Assembly (NCBI GenBank): GCA_964543995.1
Contig: CAZJBB010000028.1
Location: forward strand, 1-23,199
From: CAIXTV01 sp964543995
GTDB taxonomy: Bacteria; Bacteroidota; Bacteroidia; Bacteroidales; CAIXTV01
Length of the DNA: 23,199 bases
Direction: 5' to 3'
The notes under the pieces are model-generated. The model had not been told where the DNA came from, made no database searches, and saw only the letters and a list, made by a program, of their open reading frames with translations. Both the position numbers and the translations under genes were made by a program. Shown here piece by piece: positions 7,998 to 15,178 of this stretch; within the stretch, counting starts at the first letter, position 1, and each line of letters starts with the position of its first letter.

Positions 7998-8864
7998 ATG
8001 AGGCAATTAAAAATAACCAAGTCAATTACCAATCGTGAAACCGCATCACTTGATAAATATCTTCAGGATATTGGTAAAGAAATGTTGATTACTGCCGAAG
8101 AAGAAGTACTTCTTGCACAGAAAATCAAACAAGGTGATCAGGCTGCCTTGGAAAAACTCACCAAAGCCAATTTGCGATTTGTGGTTTCAGTGGCCAAGCA
8201 ATATCAAAATCAGGGGTTAAGCCTTCCCGACTTAATTAATGAAGGCAATTTAGGTTTAATTAAAGCTGCTCAACGTTTTGATGAAACTCGTGGCTTTAAG
8301 TTTATTTCTTATGCAGTTTGGTGGATACGTCAGTCCATTTTACAAGCCTTGGCTGAACAATCCAGAATTGTTCGTTTACCTTTGAACCAAGTGGGCTCTT
8401 TAAATAAAATTAAAAAAGAAGCTTCTCGCTTGGAACAAAAATACGAACGTCCACCTTCGAACGAAGAAATTGCGTTTGCATTAGACATCCCGGAACATAA
8501 AATAGAAGAAGCTTTGAAAATTTCTACCTATACGGTTTCTGTTGATGCTCCCATTGCACCTGATGAAGATACCAAGTTTTTGGATGTATTTATTAACGAC
8601 GATAGCCCGGTAACGGATTCTTGGTTAATCAAGGAGTCTCTTGCAAGAGAAATTCAAAGATCATTAGCAACGCTTACCGAAAAAGAAAGAGATGTAATTA
8701 ATTTGTATTATGGTATTGGAATGACTCATGGATTGACCTTAGAGGAAATCGGAGCCAAATTTGATTTAACTCGTGAGAGAGTGCGTCAAATTAAAGAAAA
8801 AGCCATTCGAAGATTGAAACACACTTCAAGAAGTAAGTTGTTAAAAGCATATTTAGGACAATAA
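7998..8864 (+). CDS. rpoD: RNA polymerase primary sigma factor (RpoD/SigA)
   Basis: The housekeeping sigma factor, which directs RNA polymerase to TTTG/TAnnTTTG promoters in Bacteroidota. The 288-residue length, lacking region 1.1, is usual for this phylum. Region 1.2 lies at about 15-50 (SLDKYLQDIG), region 2 at 52-125 with the core-binding and -7-melting helix (RGFKFISYAVWWIRQSI), region 3 at 130-205, and region 4 at 215-285 with the -33-binding helix-turn-helix TLEEIGAKFDLTRERVRQIK at 247-266. The start is the ATG at 7998 (MRQLKITKSITNRET), the conserved N-terminus of these proteins. It is followed by a strong terminator, so it probably forms its own transcript from the two promoters in front. 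Confidence 0.97.
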   Translation: MRQLKITKSITNRETASLDKYLQDIGKEMLITAEEEVLLAQKIKQGDQAALEKLTKANLRFVVSVAKQYQNQGLSLPDLINEGNLGLIKAAQRFDETRGFKFISYAVWWIRQSILQALAEQSRIVRLPLNQVGSLNKIKKEASRLEQKYERPPSNEEIAFALDIPEHKIEEALKISTYTVSVDAPIAPDEDTKFLDVFINDDSPVTDSWLIKESLAREIQRSLATLTEKERDVINLYYGIGMTHGLTLEEIGAKFDLTRERVRQIKEKAIRRLKHTSRSKLLKAYLGQ

Positions 8865-8885
8865 GTCTTGCGAAAATATCTAAAG

Positions 8886-8912
8886 CAGGAGTCATTGGGC
8901 TCCTGTTTTTTT
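8886..8912 (+). terminator. Rho-independent terminator after the primary sigma gene
   Basis: CAGGAG (8886-8891) pairs with CTCCTG (8900-8905) around an 8-nt loop and is followed by seven T residues (8906-8912). It sits 21 nt after the stop codon, between two convergent genes. Confidence 0.85.
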
Positions 8913-8954
8913 ATGACCGGATTTTAAAATCCCTGAAAATAAATAGTATTCAAT

Positions 8955-9347
8955 TCAGCTTTTCACCGTTTTAGTGTCTAATTCTTCTACTAGCAAATTC
9001 AAATTCTTTGTAAGTCGCTTTTTTGCTATGAATAACCCAATCCCTTTACCCAACATAGAGCAAGCAAAAACAATCAAAATTGAAAACACAATGGATTTTA
9101 AGGTGAAAATTTCTTTGATATTGTTTTGAATTATAAAATACACAACCAAAGAAACTGCTGAAAAAGCCAAAAACACCTTGCCTGTCCCGCAACCACAGGC
9201 GAAATAGTCTTTACTGATTTTTTTATCCCAGCGCTCATTTTCTTCTGTAGTAAATTGAGGAAATGACAAAGTAAATTCCTTGACTTTTTTGCCCTTAGTC
9301 AATATTTGTAACGACGGTTGATCAGAAATTTCCATAAATAATACCAT
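8955..9347 (-). CDS. Unrecognised small protein with a CGCG motif and two membrane helices
   Basis: I do not recognise this 130-residue protein. It has a soluble N-terminal part, a cysteine motif CGCG at 51-54 just before the first hydrophobic helix (about 57-74), a second helix at about 82-107, and a short charged tail. Both helices are joined by a short loop (NNIKEIF), so the N- and C-termini are on the same side. The clustered cysteines could bind a metal or form a disulfide. Two start codons are possible: ATG at 9347, or ATG at 9335 (MEISDQPS) four codons later. It is convergent with the sigma gene and divergent from the secreted glycosidase-like gene. No promoter of the usual form was found for it. 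Confidence 0.6.
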   Translation of the reverse strand: MVLFMEISDQPSLQILTKGKKVKEFTLSFPQFTTEENERWDKKISKDYFACGCGTGKVFLAFSAVSLVVYFIIQNNIKEIFTLKSIVFSILIVFACSMLGKGIGLFIAKKRLTKNLNLLVEELDTKTVKS

Positions 9348-9386
9348 TTCGAATTATAATATTGTCTTACAGCTTACCTTAAAATG

Positions 9387-9453
9387 CCGTTGCAATAGAT
9401 GTTTGGGTCAATCGAGCTTAGCGAAGATTGGACCATTACATATATGCAAACGG
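9387..9453. repeat. Imperfect 67-bp inverted repeat (possible palindromic mobile-element remnant)
   Basis: The left arm (CCGTTGCA at 9387-9394 through GGTCAATC at 9406-9413) mirrors the right arm (GATTGGACC at 9426-9434 through TGCAAACGG at 9445-9453). The ends pair with a one-base difference, CCGTT-GCA against CCGTTTGCA, and the inner part GGTC-AATC against GGTCCAATC. The middle of each arm pairs less well. The tip (9414-9425) could close as TCG/CGA. It lies in the 234-nt gap between divergent genes and has no T-run, so it is not a terminator. Confidence 0.5.
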
Positions 9454-9581
9454 TATAAGAGGGCGCTTTATCACACAAATTTATAACTTAATTTGTTATG
9501 TAAACCATCATTTTTTATTTCCAAGCATTTTTTTCTCGAGGGTATAATAAAACCATTTACTTTTAAGCTTTAAAAAAAAAC

Positions 9582-11231
9582 ATGAAAACAACATTCAGTA
9601 TATTATTTTTGATTTTAGTAACAGCAAATATTAGTGCTCAATCTTCTAAAACAACTACCATTGTTTACGAACAATACGAAAACAAAAAACTTGACACCAC
9701 CAAAAAAATTATCGTTACGTGCAACAAAAACCAAGCATCCATCATAAACCCTTCAAATTCAGAGCGGTATTACATTGATTATCTTGGTAAAAATGTGATT
9801 AAAACTTCACAAAAAGAAATTCCTTGCGCTGTAAATACCTCTTTTGATTCATTGAGCCAAGCGAGTTTTACCGAGGATAAAGACACCATTTTGGGTTATG
9901 TTTGCAAAAAGGCAACATTCAATGTTTTCTCAAATAAAATTCAAGTTTGGTATACGAACACACTAACGTGCAGGGCATCGCCATCCATTTCATTTTCTCC
10001 GGTGGACGGAGTAGTGTTAAAATATGTAGTGAATGGCAACCGTACATTGCTAGCAAAAACGATTTCTCTTTCTGAGGAAGCCATTATACTTCCGGGGAAG
10101 GAATACAATAGAGTGGATGAACCTACATATTTGGCCAATCAAATTAAATCAAAGTACATTCGTATTCCCGTTTTTGAAAAGGAACAAATTAATTTTGAAA
10201 ATGACATTCAGAATAAAAGTTCCGAAGAAAGAAATTATACGTATCGCTATGCAAAAGGCAATGTGATTTTGAAAAAAATAAAGCTTCCCAAAAACAATTC
10301 AAAAGGTTTGTTTTTTATTCAACTCACCGAATGGTCGAATGGGGATGCTTATGATAGGGTGGGTTCAGTATTTACTTTTTCTACTAAAACTGAAAAAAAC
10401 ATTTTGCTGGCATTACAAAAAGGCGTGGATATTTTACCGGTGTATCAAGATAAAAACAGGAATACCTACCAAGGGATTGTAGCTACTGAAATTTACGCAC
10501 CCGCCATTGAGTTGATGCGTTTTTTCACCCCATTTGGCGTGGGATACTTTAATAAAAAACGCCTAATTTCAGGATACACCTGGAGTGATTCTGCAGTTTA
10601 CAAGCAGGAAGTTAGTTCACTTATCCCTACTGATGAAGATGAAATATGGATTGGAGTGTATATTGGAAATTACGATAAAGGCGGACATAAAGTAAGCTTA
10701 GAACTTAATTTTTATCCTGAACCCGAAATGGATGAAGTTCACAAATGGATAACCCCATTATTTAGTACGGTAAACCTCATGGAAGCAGCCGGTCAGAATT
10801 ATGGGAAATTATTCCAAAACGATACCTTGCAACTATTTTTCAATGTGCCTGATTCTATTGCAGATATGAAGATTCTATTTACCACCACCGGGCATGGAGG
10901 TTGGGATACCGGTGATGAGTTTTTACCCAAGTTAAATCAGCTAACCTTAGACGGGAAACCCATTTTTTCTCACACGCCTTGGAGGAGTGATTGCGGCACT
11001 TATCGATTGCTTAATCCTGCATCAGGAAACTTTCCCGATGGACTTTCTTCTAGTGATTTTTCTCGTTCTAATTGGTGTCCCGGCACCCTGTCGCCACCCT
11101 TTGTTATTCCTATAAAATCTATCAGTAAAGGAAGACACAGTATTCAGGTGATCATCGACCAAGGAAAACCCGAAGGAGATAGTTTTAGTCATTGGTGTGT
11201 TAGCGGTGTTATAGTAGGTATAAAAAAGTAA
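9582..11231 (+). CDS. Secreted protein with a peptide-N-glycosidase F-related C-terminal half
   Basis: A 549-residue exported protein. The signal peptide is about 1-20 (ending SAQ). Residues about 24-170 resemble the GLPGLI/DUF4412-like domain of Bacteroidota but lack the GLPGLI motif itself. Residues about 220-380 resemble the first PNGase F domain and about 405-549 the second, with the diagnostic run TGHGGW, DEF, TPWRSDCGTYR, NPASGNF and SRSNWCPG. Aligned by eye with the Elizabethkingia enzyme, D258 (YDRV) matches catalytic D60 and E446 (GDEF) matches E206. The position of E118 appears to be non-acidic, near I361. PNGase F releases N-glycans from glycoproteins; activity here is uncertain. 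No type IX sorting domain is visible at the C-terminus. The gene stands alone. Confidence 0.75.
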   Translation: MKTTFSILFLILVTANISAQSSKTTTIVYEQYENKKLDTTKKIIVTCNKNQASIINPSNSERYYIDYLGKNVIKTSQKEIPCAVNTSFDSLSQASFTEDKDTILGYVCKKATFNVFSNKIQVWYTNTLTCRASPSISFSPVDGVVLKYVVNGNRTLLAKTISLSEEAIILPGKEYNRVDEPTYLANQIKSKYIRIPVFEKEQINFENDIQNKSSEERNYTYRYAKGNVILKKIKLPKNNSKGLFFIQLTEWSNGDAYDRVGSVFTFSTKTEKNILLALQKGVDILPVYQDKNRNTYQGIVATEIYAPAIELMRFFTPFGVGYFNKKRLISGYTWSDSAVYKQEVSSLIPTDEDEIWIGVYIGNYDKGGHKVSLELNFYPEPEMDEVHKWITPLFSTVNLMEAAGQNYGKLFQNDTLQLFFNVPDSIADMKILFTTTGHGGWDTGDEFLPKLNQLTLDGKPIFSHTPWRSDCGTYRLLNPASGNFPDGLSSSDFSRSNWCPGTLSPPFVIPIKSISKGRHSIQVIIDQGKPEGDSFSHWCVSGVIVGIKK

Positions 11232-11236
11232 TGCTT

Positions 11237-11263
11237 CTATAAAACTTATGGTTTTTAGTTTTA
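11237..11263 (+). terminator. Weak candidate terminator after the PNGase F-related gene
   Basis: CTATAAAAC (11237-11245) can pair with GTTTTTAG (11251-11258) around TTATG, with one bulged T, and is followed by TTTTAAC. The stem is AT-rich, so this is only a weak call. The rest of the gap up to the ECF gene holds that gene's promoter and nothing else I can identify. Confidence 0.25.
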
Positions 11264-11443
11264 ACTTCAGATCACTCACTTTTTTCCTATTTATTTAACC
11301 TCAAAATGATTTTAATACTGTTTTAAAATTAATATGCATTAACAAATATGGCTATTTTATCCTGTTTAAATAGGTAATTAATGACCTGAATGCAAATTTT
11401 TCTATCTGATTTAATGCGTGTTATGGAATTTTAACAATTATTA

Positions 11444-11475
11444 TTTGGAATAAGTAAAAATAGAGTATATTTTTG
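11444..11475 (+). promoter_or_regulatory. Bacteroidota-type promoter for the ECF sigma gene
   Basis: TTTG at 11444-11447, a 20-nt spacer and TATTTTTG at 11468-11475 fit the primary-sigma consensus exactly. The transcript would start near 11481, leaving a leader of about 38 nt. This suggests that the gene is read by the housekeeping sigma rather than only by itself. Confidence 0.6.
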
Positions 11476-11519
11476 TTCACGAAATATGTGCTCAAAATAA
11501 ACAGAAAAAACAACGCCTT

Positions 11520-12026
11520 ATGACAACCCAGGAATTCAATAACCAGCTATTAAGTTTACAAAAAAACTTAAAACATTTTGCATATACCTTAACGACCAAT
11601 GAAGATGACGCTAAAGACTTAGTACAAGACACTTATTTAAAAGCCATGCTCAATCAGGACAAGTACTATGATGACACCAATTTGAAAGCTTGGACTTTTA
11701 CGATAATGAAAAACATTTTCATTAATAATTACCGGAAAAGCCAAAAAACCGTCAATATTCTTGAAACGGTTGAGGATTTAAATTACTTAAGAAACAGCTA
11801 CCGTTCCTATACGTTTCAGCCCGACGCTGAATATTCTAAAAATGAAATTATCAAAGGAATTAACAAGTTAAGTGATGGACAAAGGGTGCCATTTGAAATG
11901 CACAACAGTGGTTTTAAATATAAAGAAATTGCTTCTCACCTTAATTTGTCCATTGGAACCGTAAAAAGCAGGATCTTTTTTACAAGGAAAAAGCTCATGG
12001 ATAACTTTAAAGATTACATGAATTAA
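11520..12026 (+). CDS. ECF-family RNA polymerase sigma factor
   Basis: A 168-residue sigma-70 factor with only regions 2 and 4. Region 2 is at about 10-75 and includes EDDAKDLVQDTYLKAM and NLKAWTFTIMKNIFINNYRK, the core-binding and -10-recognition helices. Region 4 is at about 108-165 and holds the helix-turn-helix FKYKEIASHLNLSIGTVKSR, with an unusual FEMHNSGFKYKEI entry in place of the usual LPxxxREVFxL run. An ECF factor without a carboxy-terminal extension is normally held by an anti-sigma factor, but no such gene is next to it: the gene has its own promoter at 11444-11475 and its own terminator at 12034-12062. The regulon cannot be predicted from here. Starts at an ATG preceded by an A-rich leader. 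Confidence 0.9.
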   Translation: MTTQEFNNQLLSLQKNLKHFAYTLTTNEDDAKDLVQDTYLKAMLNQDKYYDDTNLKAWTFTIMKNIFINNYRKSQKTVNILETVEDLNYLRNSYRSYTFQPDAEYSKNEIIKGINKLSDGQRVPFEMHNSGFKYKEIASHLNLSIGTVKSRIFFTRKKLMDNFKDYMN

Positions 12027-12033
12027 AATAATT

Positions 12034-12062
12034 AAGGCTGTCAAACACTTGACAGCCTTTTT
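12034..12062. terminator. Terminator shared by convergent ECF sigma and barrel-protein genes
   Basis: AAGGCTGTCAA (12034-12044) pairs perfectly with TTGACAGCCTT (12049-12059) around ACAC, an 11-bp stem followed by T residues up to 12062. The minus strand also continues into an AT-rich run, so it can stop both convergent transcripts. It lies 7 nt after the ECF stop and 3 nt before the stop of the minus-strand gene. Confidence 0.9.
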
Positions 12063-12065
12063 CTT

Positions 12066-12872
12066 TTAGAAAACAAGGAATCCTATGCCTGCTTTAAAGT
12101 TAAAAAAGTATTGTGACGTCATTCTATTTTCAACCAAGCACTTTATATAGTTATTGGAAGTAACTCCTGTTCCAATGGAGGATTCGTTTACTTTACTTTT
12201 AATAGAGCTCATTAATCCATCAGCATACACAAAGCCCAATTGAAATCCAATGTCAAAAATCAATCTTTTGAAGAATACGATATGATTCCCAATGGTCAAT
12301 CCCAACCCGGCAGTAAGATAAGGACCATCATTTTTAAGAATAGGATAATTATTGATGGGGCCCATATTGTTCACTAAATTTTTATTTGCCTGAACAGAAT
12401 CAAAGGATGCGTTGATGGATAAAAGTAAAATTTCAGGTTTAAAATACAAGCCTAAGGGTGCTAAATTCGAGTTCATATATAAATGAGTATGCAAATCAAA
12501 CCCCAAGCAGCTTAGTTGTCCAATAGTTCCTTTGTAACTTAAATCCATGTTTGTTCCACTCCCGTCACCACTCACATCTGCATAAAGGGTTCTTTCGAAG
12601 TCAAAGGAAGACTTAGTGTAATGAACGCCGACACCAATAGACTGGCTTTTACCCACCACCCAGTCTAAACTAAAATAATGCCTTGCATTGAGCGCAAGAA
12701 TTCCTTTGTTCCCATTTGCATTTGGGTTATTTAATGCTGAGTAGCTATAAAAATCATAATTTATACTCACTTTTTTACCTAAATAGCCTACCGATTGACC
12801 AAAAGAAATATGGTGTGTTAACAATAGAATTGTGGCAAAGGTTATTTTCACAAAGTATTTCATTGCATACAT
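12066..12872 (-). CDS. Predicted outer-membrane beta-barrel protein, function unknown
   Basis: An exported protein of 268 residues from the ATG at 12872. A signal peptide (YFVKITFATILLLTHHISFG, then Q) is clear. The rest alternates hydrophobic and polar residues with many aromatic ends and short turns (SIGVGVHYTKSSFDFERTLY; GLYFKPEILLLSINASF; FDIGFQLGFVYADGL), and the final stretch YFFNFKAGIGFLVF ends in Phe. This is the pattern of an outer-membrane barrel strand set. An ATG at 12863 (MKYFVKI) is an equally good start. A longer reading frame begins with TTG at 12887 but would overlap the M48 gene, so I reject it. It follows the M48 protease gene by 4 nt and is probably cotranscribed with it. 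I cannot name its cargo or role. Confidence 0.7.
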   Translation of the reverse strand: MYAMKYFVKITFATILLLTHHISFGQSVGYLGKKVSINYDFYSYSALNNPNANGNKGILALNARHYFSLDWVVGKSQSIGVGVHYTKSSFDFERTLYADVSGDGSGTNMDLSYKGTIGQLSCLGFDLHTHLYMNSNLAPLGLYFKPEILLLSINASFDSVQANKNLVNNMGPINNYPILKNDGPYLTAGLGLTIGNHIVFFKRLIFDIGFQLGFVYADGLMSSIKSKVNESSIGTGVTSNNYIKCLVENRMTSQYFFNFKAGIGFLVF

Positions 12873-12876
12873 GTTT

Positions 12877-15096
12877 TTAATTTTCAAGATGTTTAATTTG
12901 ATTCATGGTTTTATAAATCCAGGAATTCACAAAATCAGTGCGGCTATTGGTATGCAGATTATTGGATACTTCGAGCTTAATTTCTCCGGTTTCTGCATTA
13001 AATAAGAAAAAATAATAGTTGGTGCTGTAACTTGGCACAAACATCATTGGCACCATATAAGGAATGGATATTGGCGCAATGATGCTAAAAAACACATACC
13101 ATCCTACCCCATGATTTCTTTCTCTTAAATTAACGATTCCTGTCCAACCAATGTGCTTTGTATTGTATTTAACCAAAACATCTTTACAGTTTCTTGTTTC
13201 AAAAGGAATGATTTCTTTTTCATCGTGATTGAACCTTTCCTCCATCCATTCATATACTCTGCTATAATCGTTAAAGCTCTGAATTTCATCGCTTTTGCAA
13301 TTTCTAGGGTTTAAAAATTCCAAATTCAGTTTCAGTATTTTTGAATAAAAATTCAATTTATCAACCAACGCAAATGTGCTTTTTTCTGCCTCAAGATATA
13401 ACATTTTATCTTCCTTCCCTCGAACATCAATCGTGTAATAAAAAGGATCCATTAAAAGCACGGTGTCCACTCCTTGTTCTTTAATCGTTTTTGTTTTTTT
13501 ACCGACAATATTGCTTACAATTTTCTCAGCAATAATATCTTTTTGTTTGTCATTCGCTTGAGAAAATTGATCGAAAAACTCAGCGTCTTTGAACGCATCT
13601 ACAAAAACATAACTTATGAAGTTCTCATCCTTTAAGTCTTCATTGGCTTTAACCTTTTTGATTTTGTCGTACTTGCTTTTGGCAATGGTGTCCACTTTTT
13701 GCTTTTCAATATCTTGCTTTAGCTCTTCTTTTGCCTTTTTGCTATAGTCGCTGATGCTTTTTTGGCATTTCACAACAAGGTTTACAAAAGACTTTTTATA
13801 CAATTGGGTAAGAAAATCATCGGTGGGAAATTTTTGATGCACTTTCCAGATATAATGTAAGGAAATGGCACTGAGCTCCTCTTTCTTAAGCGTATTTAAC
13901 AAATAAAAAAGTTGTTGCGATTGACCTTCAATGGTTTTATATGGGGTGAGCACATTTTTCAGGGTGCTTTTGAACTTATACTCTGATAATGCATACAAAC
14001 AATAAGCAATGCTGGTTTGAAGAAATTTGTTTTCCGGAAATTCTTTTAAAAGAAAATAACTATTGTACATAGCATTGCCATAATCTCTTAGTACAATCAT
14101 CTGATGAATGGCTTCAAATTGAGCTAAAGATTTGGCTTTCAAAAAGTCTTCTTTTGGAAGAATAAAGTCAACTCGGTTTTCATTGGAAAGCTCGCTGGTA
14201 AGTTGCTGTAACACTAATCTCCGACTTTTTATACTGGGATGGATGCTTTTCTTTTCATCGTAATTTTCATCACCTTTAATTGGACTAATTTCCTTTAGAA
14301 AACACTTGGAAGGCAAATGCATGTATGGGGTATCAAAAAATGTGGTGTCAAAAGGAACCTCATCAAATGGCAGATATGAATATTGCATCACATCAAAAAC
14401 CCTATCCAGGGCTTTTAAACTATACTTACTTGGCAAATAAACTTCATTTAAGCCCAATTTATCGGCTTCTGCTTCCATTTCTCTGCTTCGGAAATTAGAG
14501 GCTAAATACGCTTCTGAAAGAGATAGTTTATTATAGGAATCCTTGCCGGAGAAAATCTTCTTTTTTTCCAGAAAAATATTCAAATTATGTTTTTTAACAT
14601 AATGTGTAATTTCATGAGCTAAACAATAAGCCAGCTGGGCCTCGTTTTCGAGTTGGGCAATTAACCCAACATTTACAATAATGATTCCATTATCGGTAGA
14701 AAAAGCATTGACCGAAGGAGACTTAGCCACATAAAACCTCAATTCTTTTCTTAATTTAGGATTTTCCGCCAGCAGAATGTCGGCGACCTTATTTATGTAT
14801 TTGCTAACCGGATCGTTAAATAAAATGCGCCCACTCAATAATATTCTATCGATAGAAAAGTTAGATTCTTGAAGAAATTCTTCTTTAGTTTTTCTATCTG
14901 CACTTTTTTCATCTTTCGAAAGCAATTCTTTATCTTTCTTGAATTTTTCCGAAAACAAAGTCGTAAAATCATCCGGAATAATTCCACTGGACTGCAAGTA
15001 TTTAAAGTTGTTCAAATCATTCTCTTGCCCCAAACTCGCTTGACAAAATAAAACCGACAAACAAATAAATAGTATGTTTCTTTTAAAATGTAACAT
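12877..15096 (-). CDS. M48-family metalloprotease, periplasmic
   Basis: A 739-residue exported protein. Residues 1-23 are a signal peptide (ending SLGQ). The peptidase domain is at about 80-290: zinc motif HEITH at 161-165, and the third ligand, probably E208, in the ExxxD segment EAEADKLG. The block NAFSTDNGIIIVNVGLI ahead of it is also typical of Ste24/BepA-type M48 members. The part from about 320 to 430 is helical and resembles TPR-like repeats (FEAIHQMIVLRDYGNAMYNS). A Lys/Asp-rich segment follows, then a C-terminal region with one hydrophobic stretch (about 660-685). It is much longer than HtpX or BepA, so the C-terminal extension is unassigned. BepA-like proteins act in outer-membrane protein quality control, which fits the neighbouring barrel gene. 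Confidence 0.85.
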   Translation of the reverse strand: MLHFKRNILFICLSVLFCQASLGQENDLNNFKYLQSSGIIPDDFTTLFSEKFKKDKELLSKDEKSADRKTKEEFLQESNFSIDRILLSGRILFNDPVSKYINKVADILLAENPKLRKELRFYVAKSPSVNAFSTDNGIIIVNVGLIAQLENEAQLAYCLAHEITHYVKKHNLNIFLEKKKIFSGKDSYNKLSLSEAYLASNFRSREMEAEADKLGLNEVYLPSKYSLKALDRVFDVMQYSYLPFDEVPFDTTFFDTPYMHLPSKCFLKEISPIKGDENYDEKKSIHPSIKSRRLVLQQLTSELSNENRVDFILPKEDFLKAKSLAQFEAIHQMIVLRDYGNAMYNSYFLLKEFPENKFLQTSIAYCLYALSEYKFKSTLKNVLTPYKTIEGQSQQLFYLLNTLKKEELSAISLHYIWKVHQKFPTDDFLTQLYKKSFVNLVVKCQKSISDYSKKAKEELKQDIEKQKVDTIAKSKYDKIKKVKANEDLKDENFISYVFVDAFKDAEFFDQFSQANDKQKDIIAEKIVSNIVGKKTKTIKEQGVDTVLLMDPFYYTIDVRGKEDKMLYLEAEKSTFALVDKLNFYSKILKLNLEFLNPRNCKSDEIQSFNDYSRVYEWMEERFNHDEKEIIPFETRNCKDVLVKYNTKHIGWTGIVNLRERNHGVGWYVFFSIIAPISIPYMVPMMFVPSYSTNYYFFLFNAETGEIKLEVSNNLHTNSRTDFVNSWIYKTMNQIKHLEN

Positions 15097-15178
15097 ATTG
15101 ATATTTTATGAATTATAAATAATATCCAACGATATTCAATGAAAAAATCGAGCGTCTTTGATTAAGTAAGGGTTAAAT

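Noticed and set aside
9387..9453. The inverted repeat taken as a terminator or tRNA
   Set aside because: It has no T-run and does not form a cloverleaf or show tRNA T- or D-loop signatures.
11022..11279. Minus-strand open frame of 85 codons at the end of the PNGase F-related gene
   Set aside because: It mostly overlaps the conserved WCPG segment of that gene in antisense and has no start context or family pattern.
12873..12887. Extended start of the barrel protein at TTG 12887
   Set aside because: It would overlap the M48 gene by 11 nt and put extra residues before a good signal peptide; ATG starts at 12872 and 12863 fit better.
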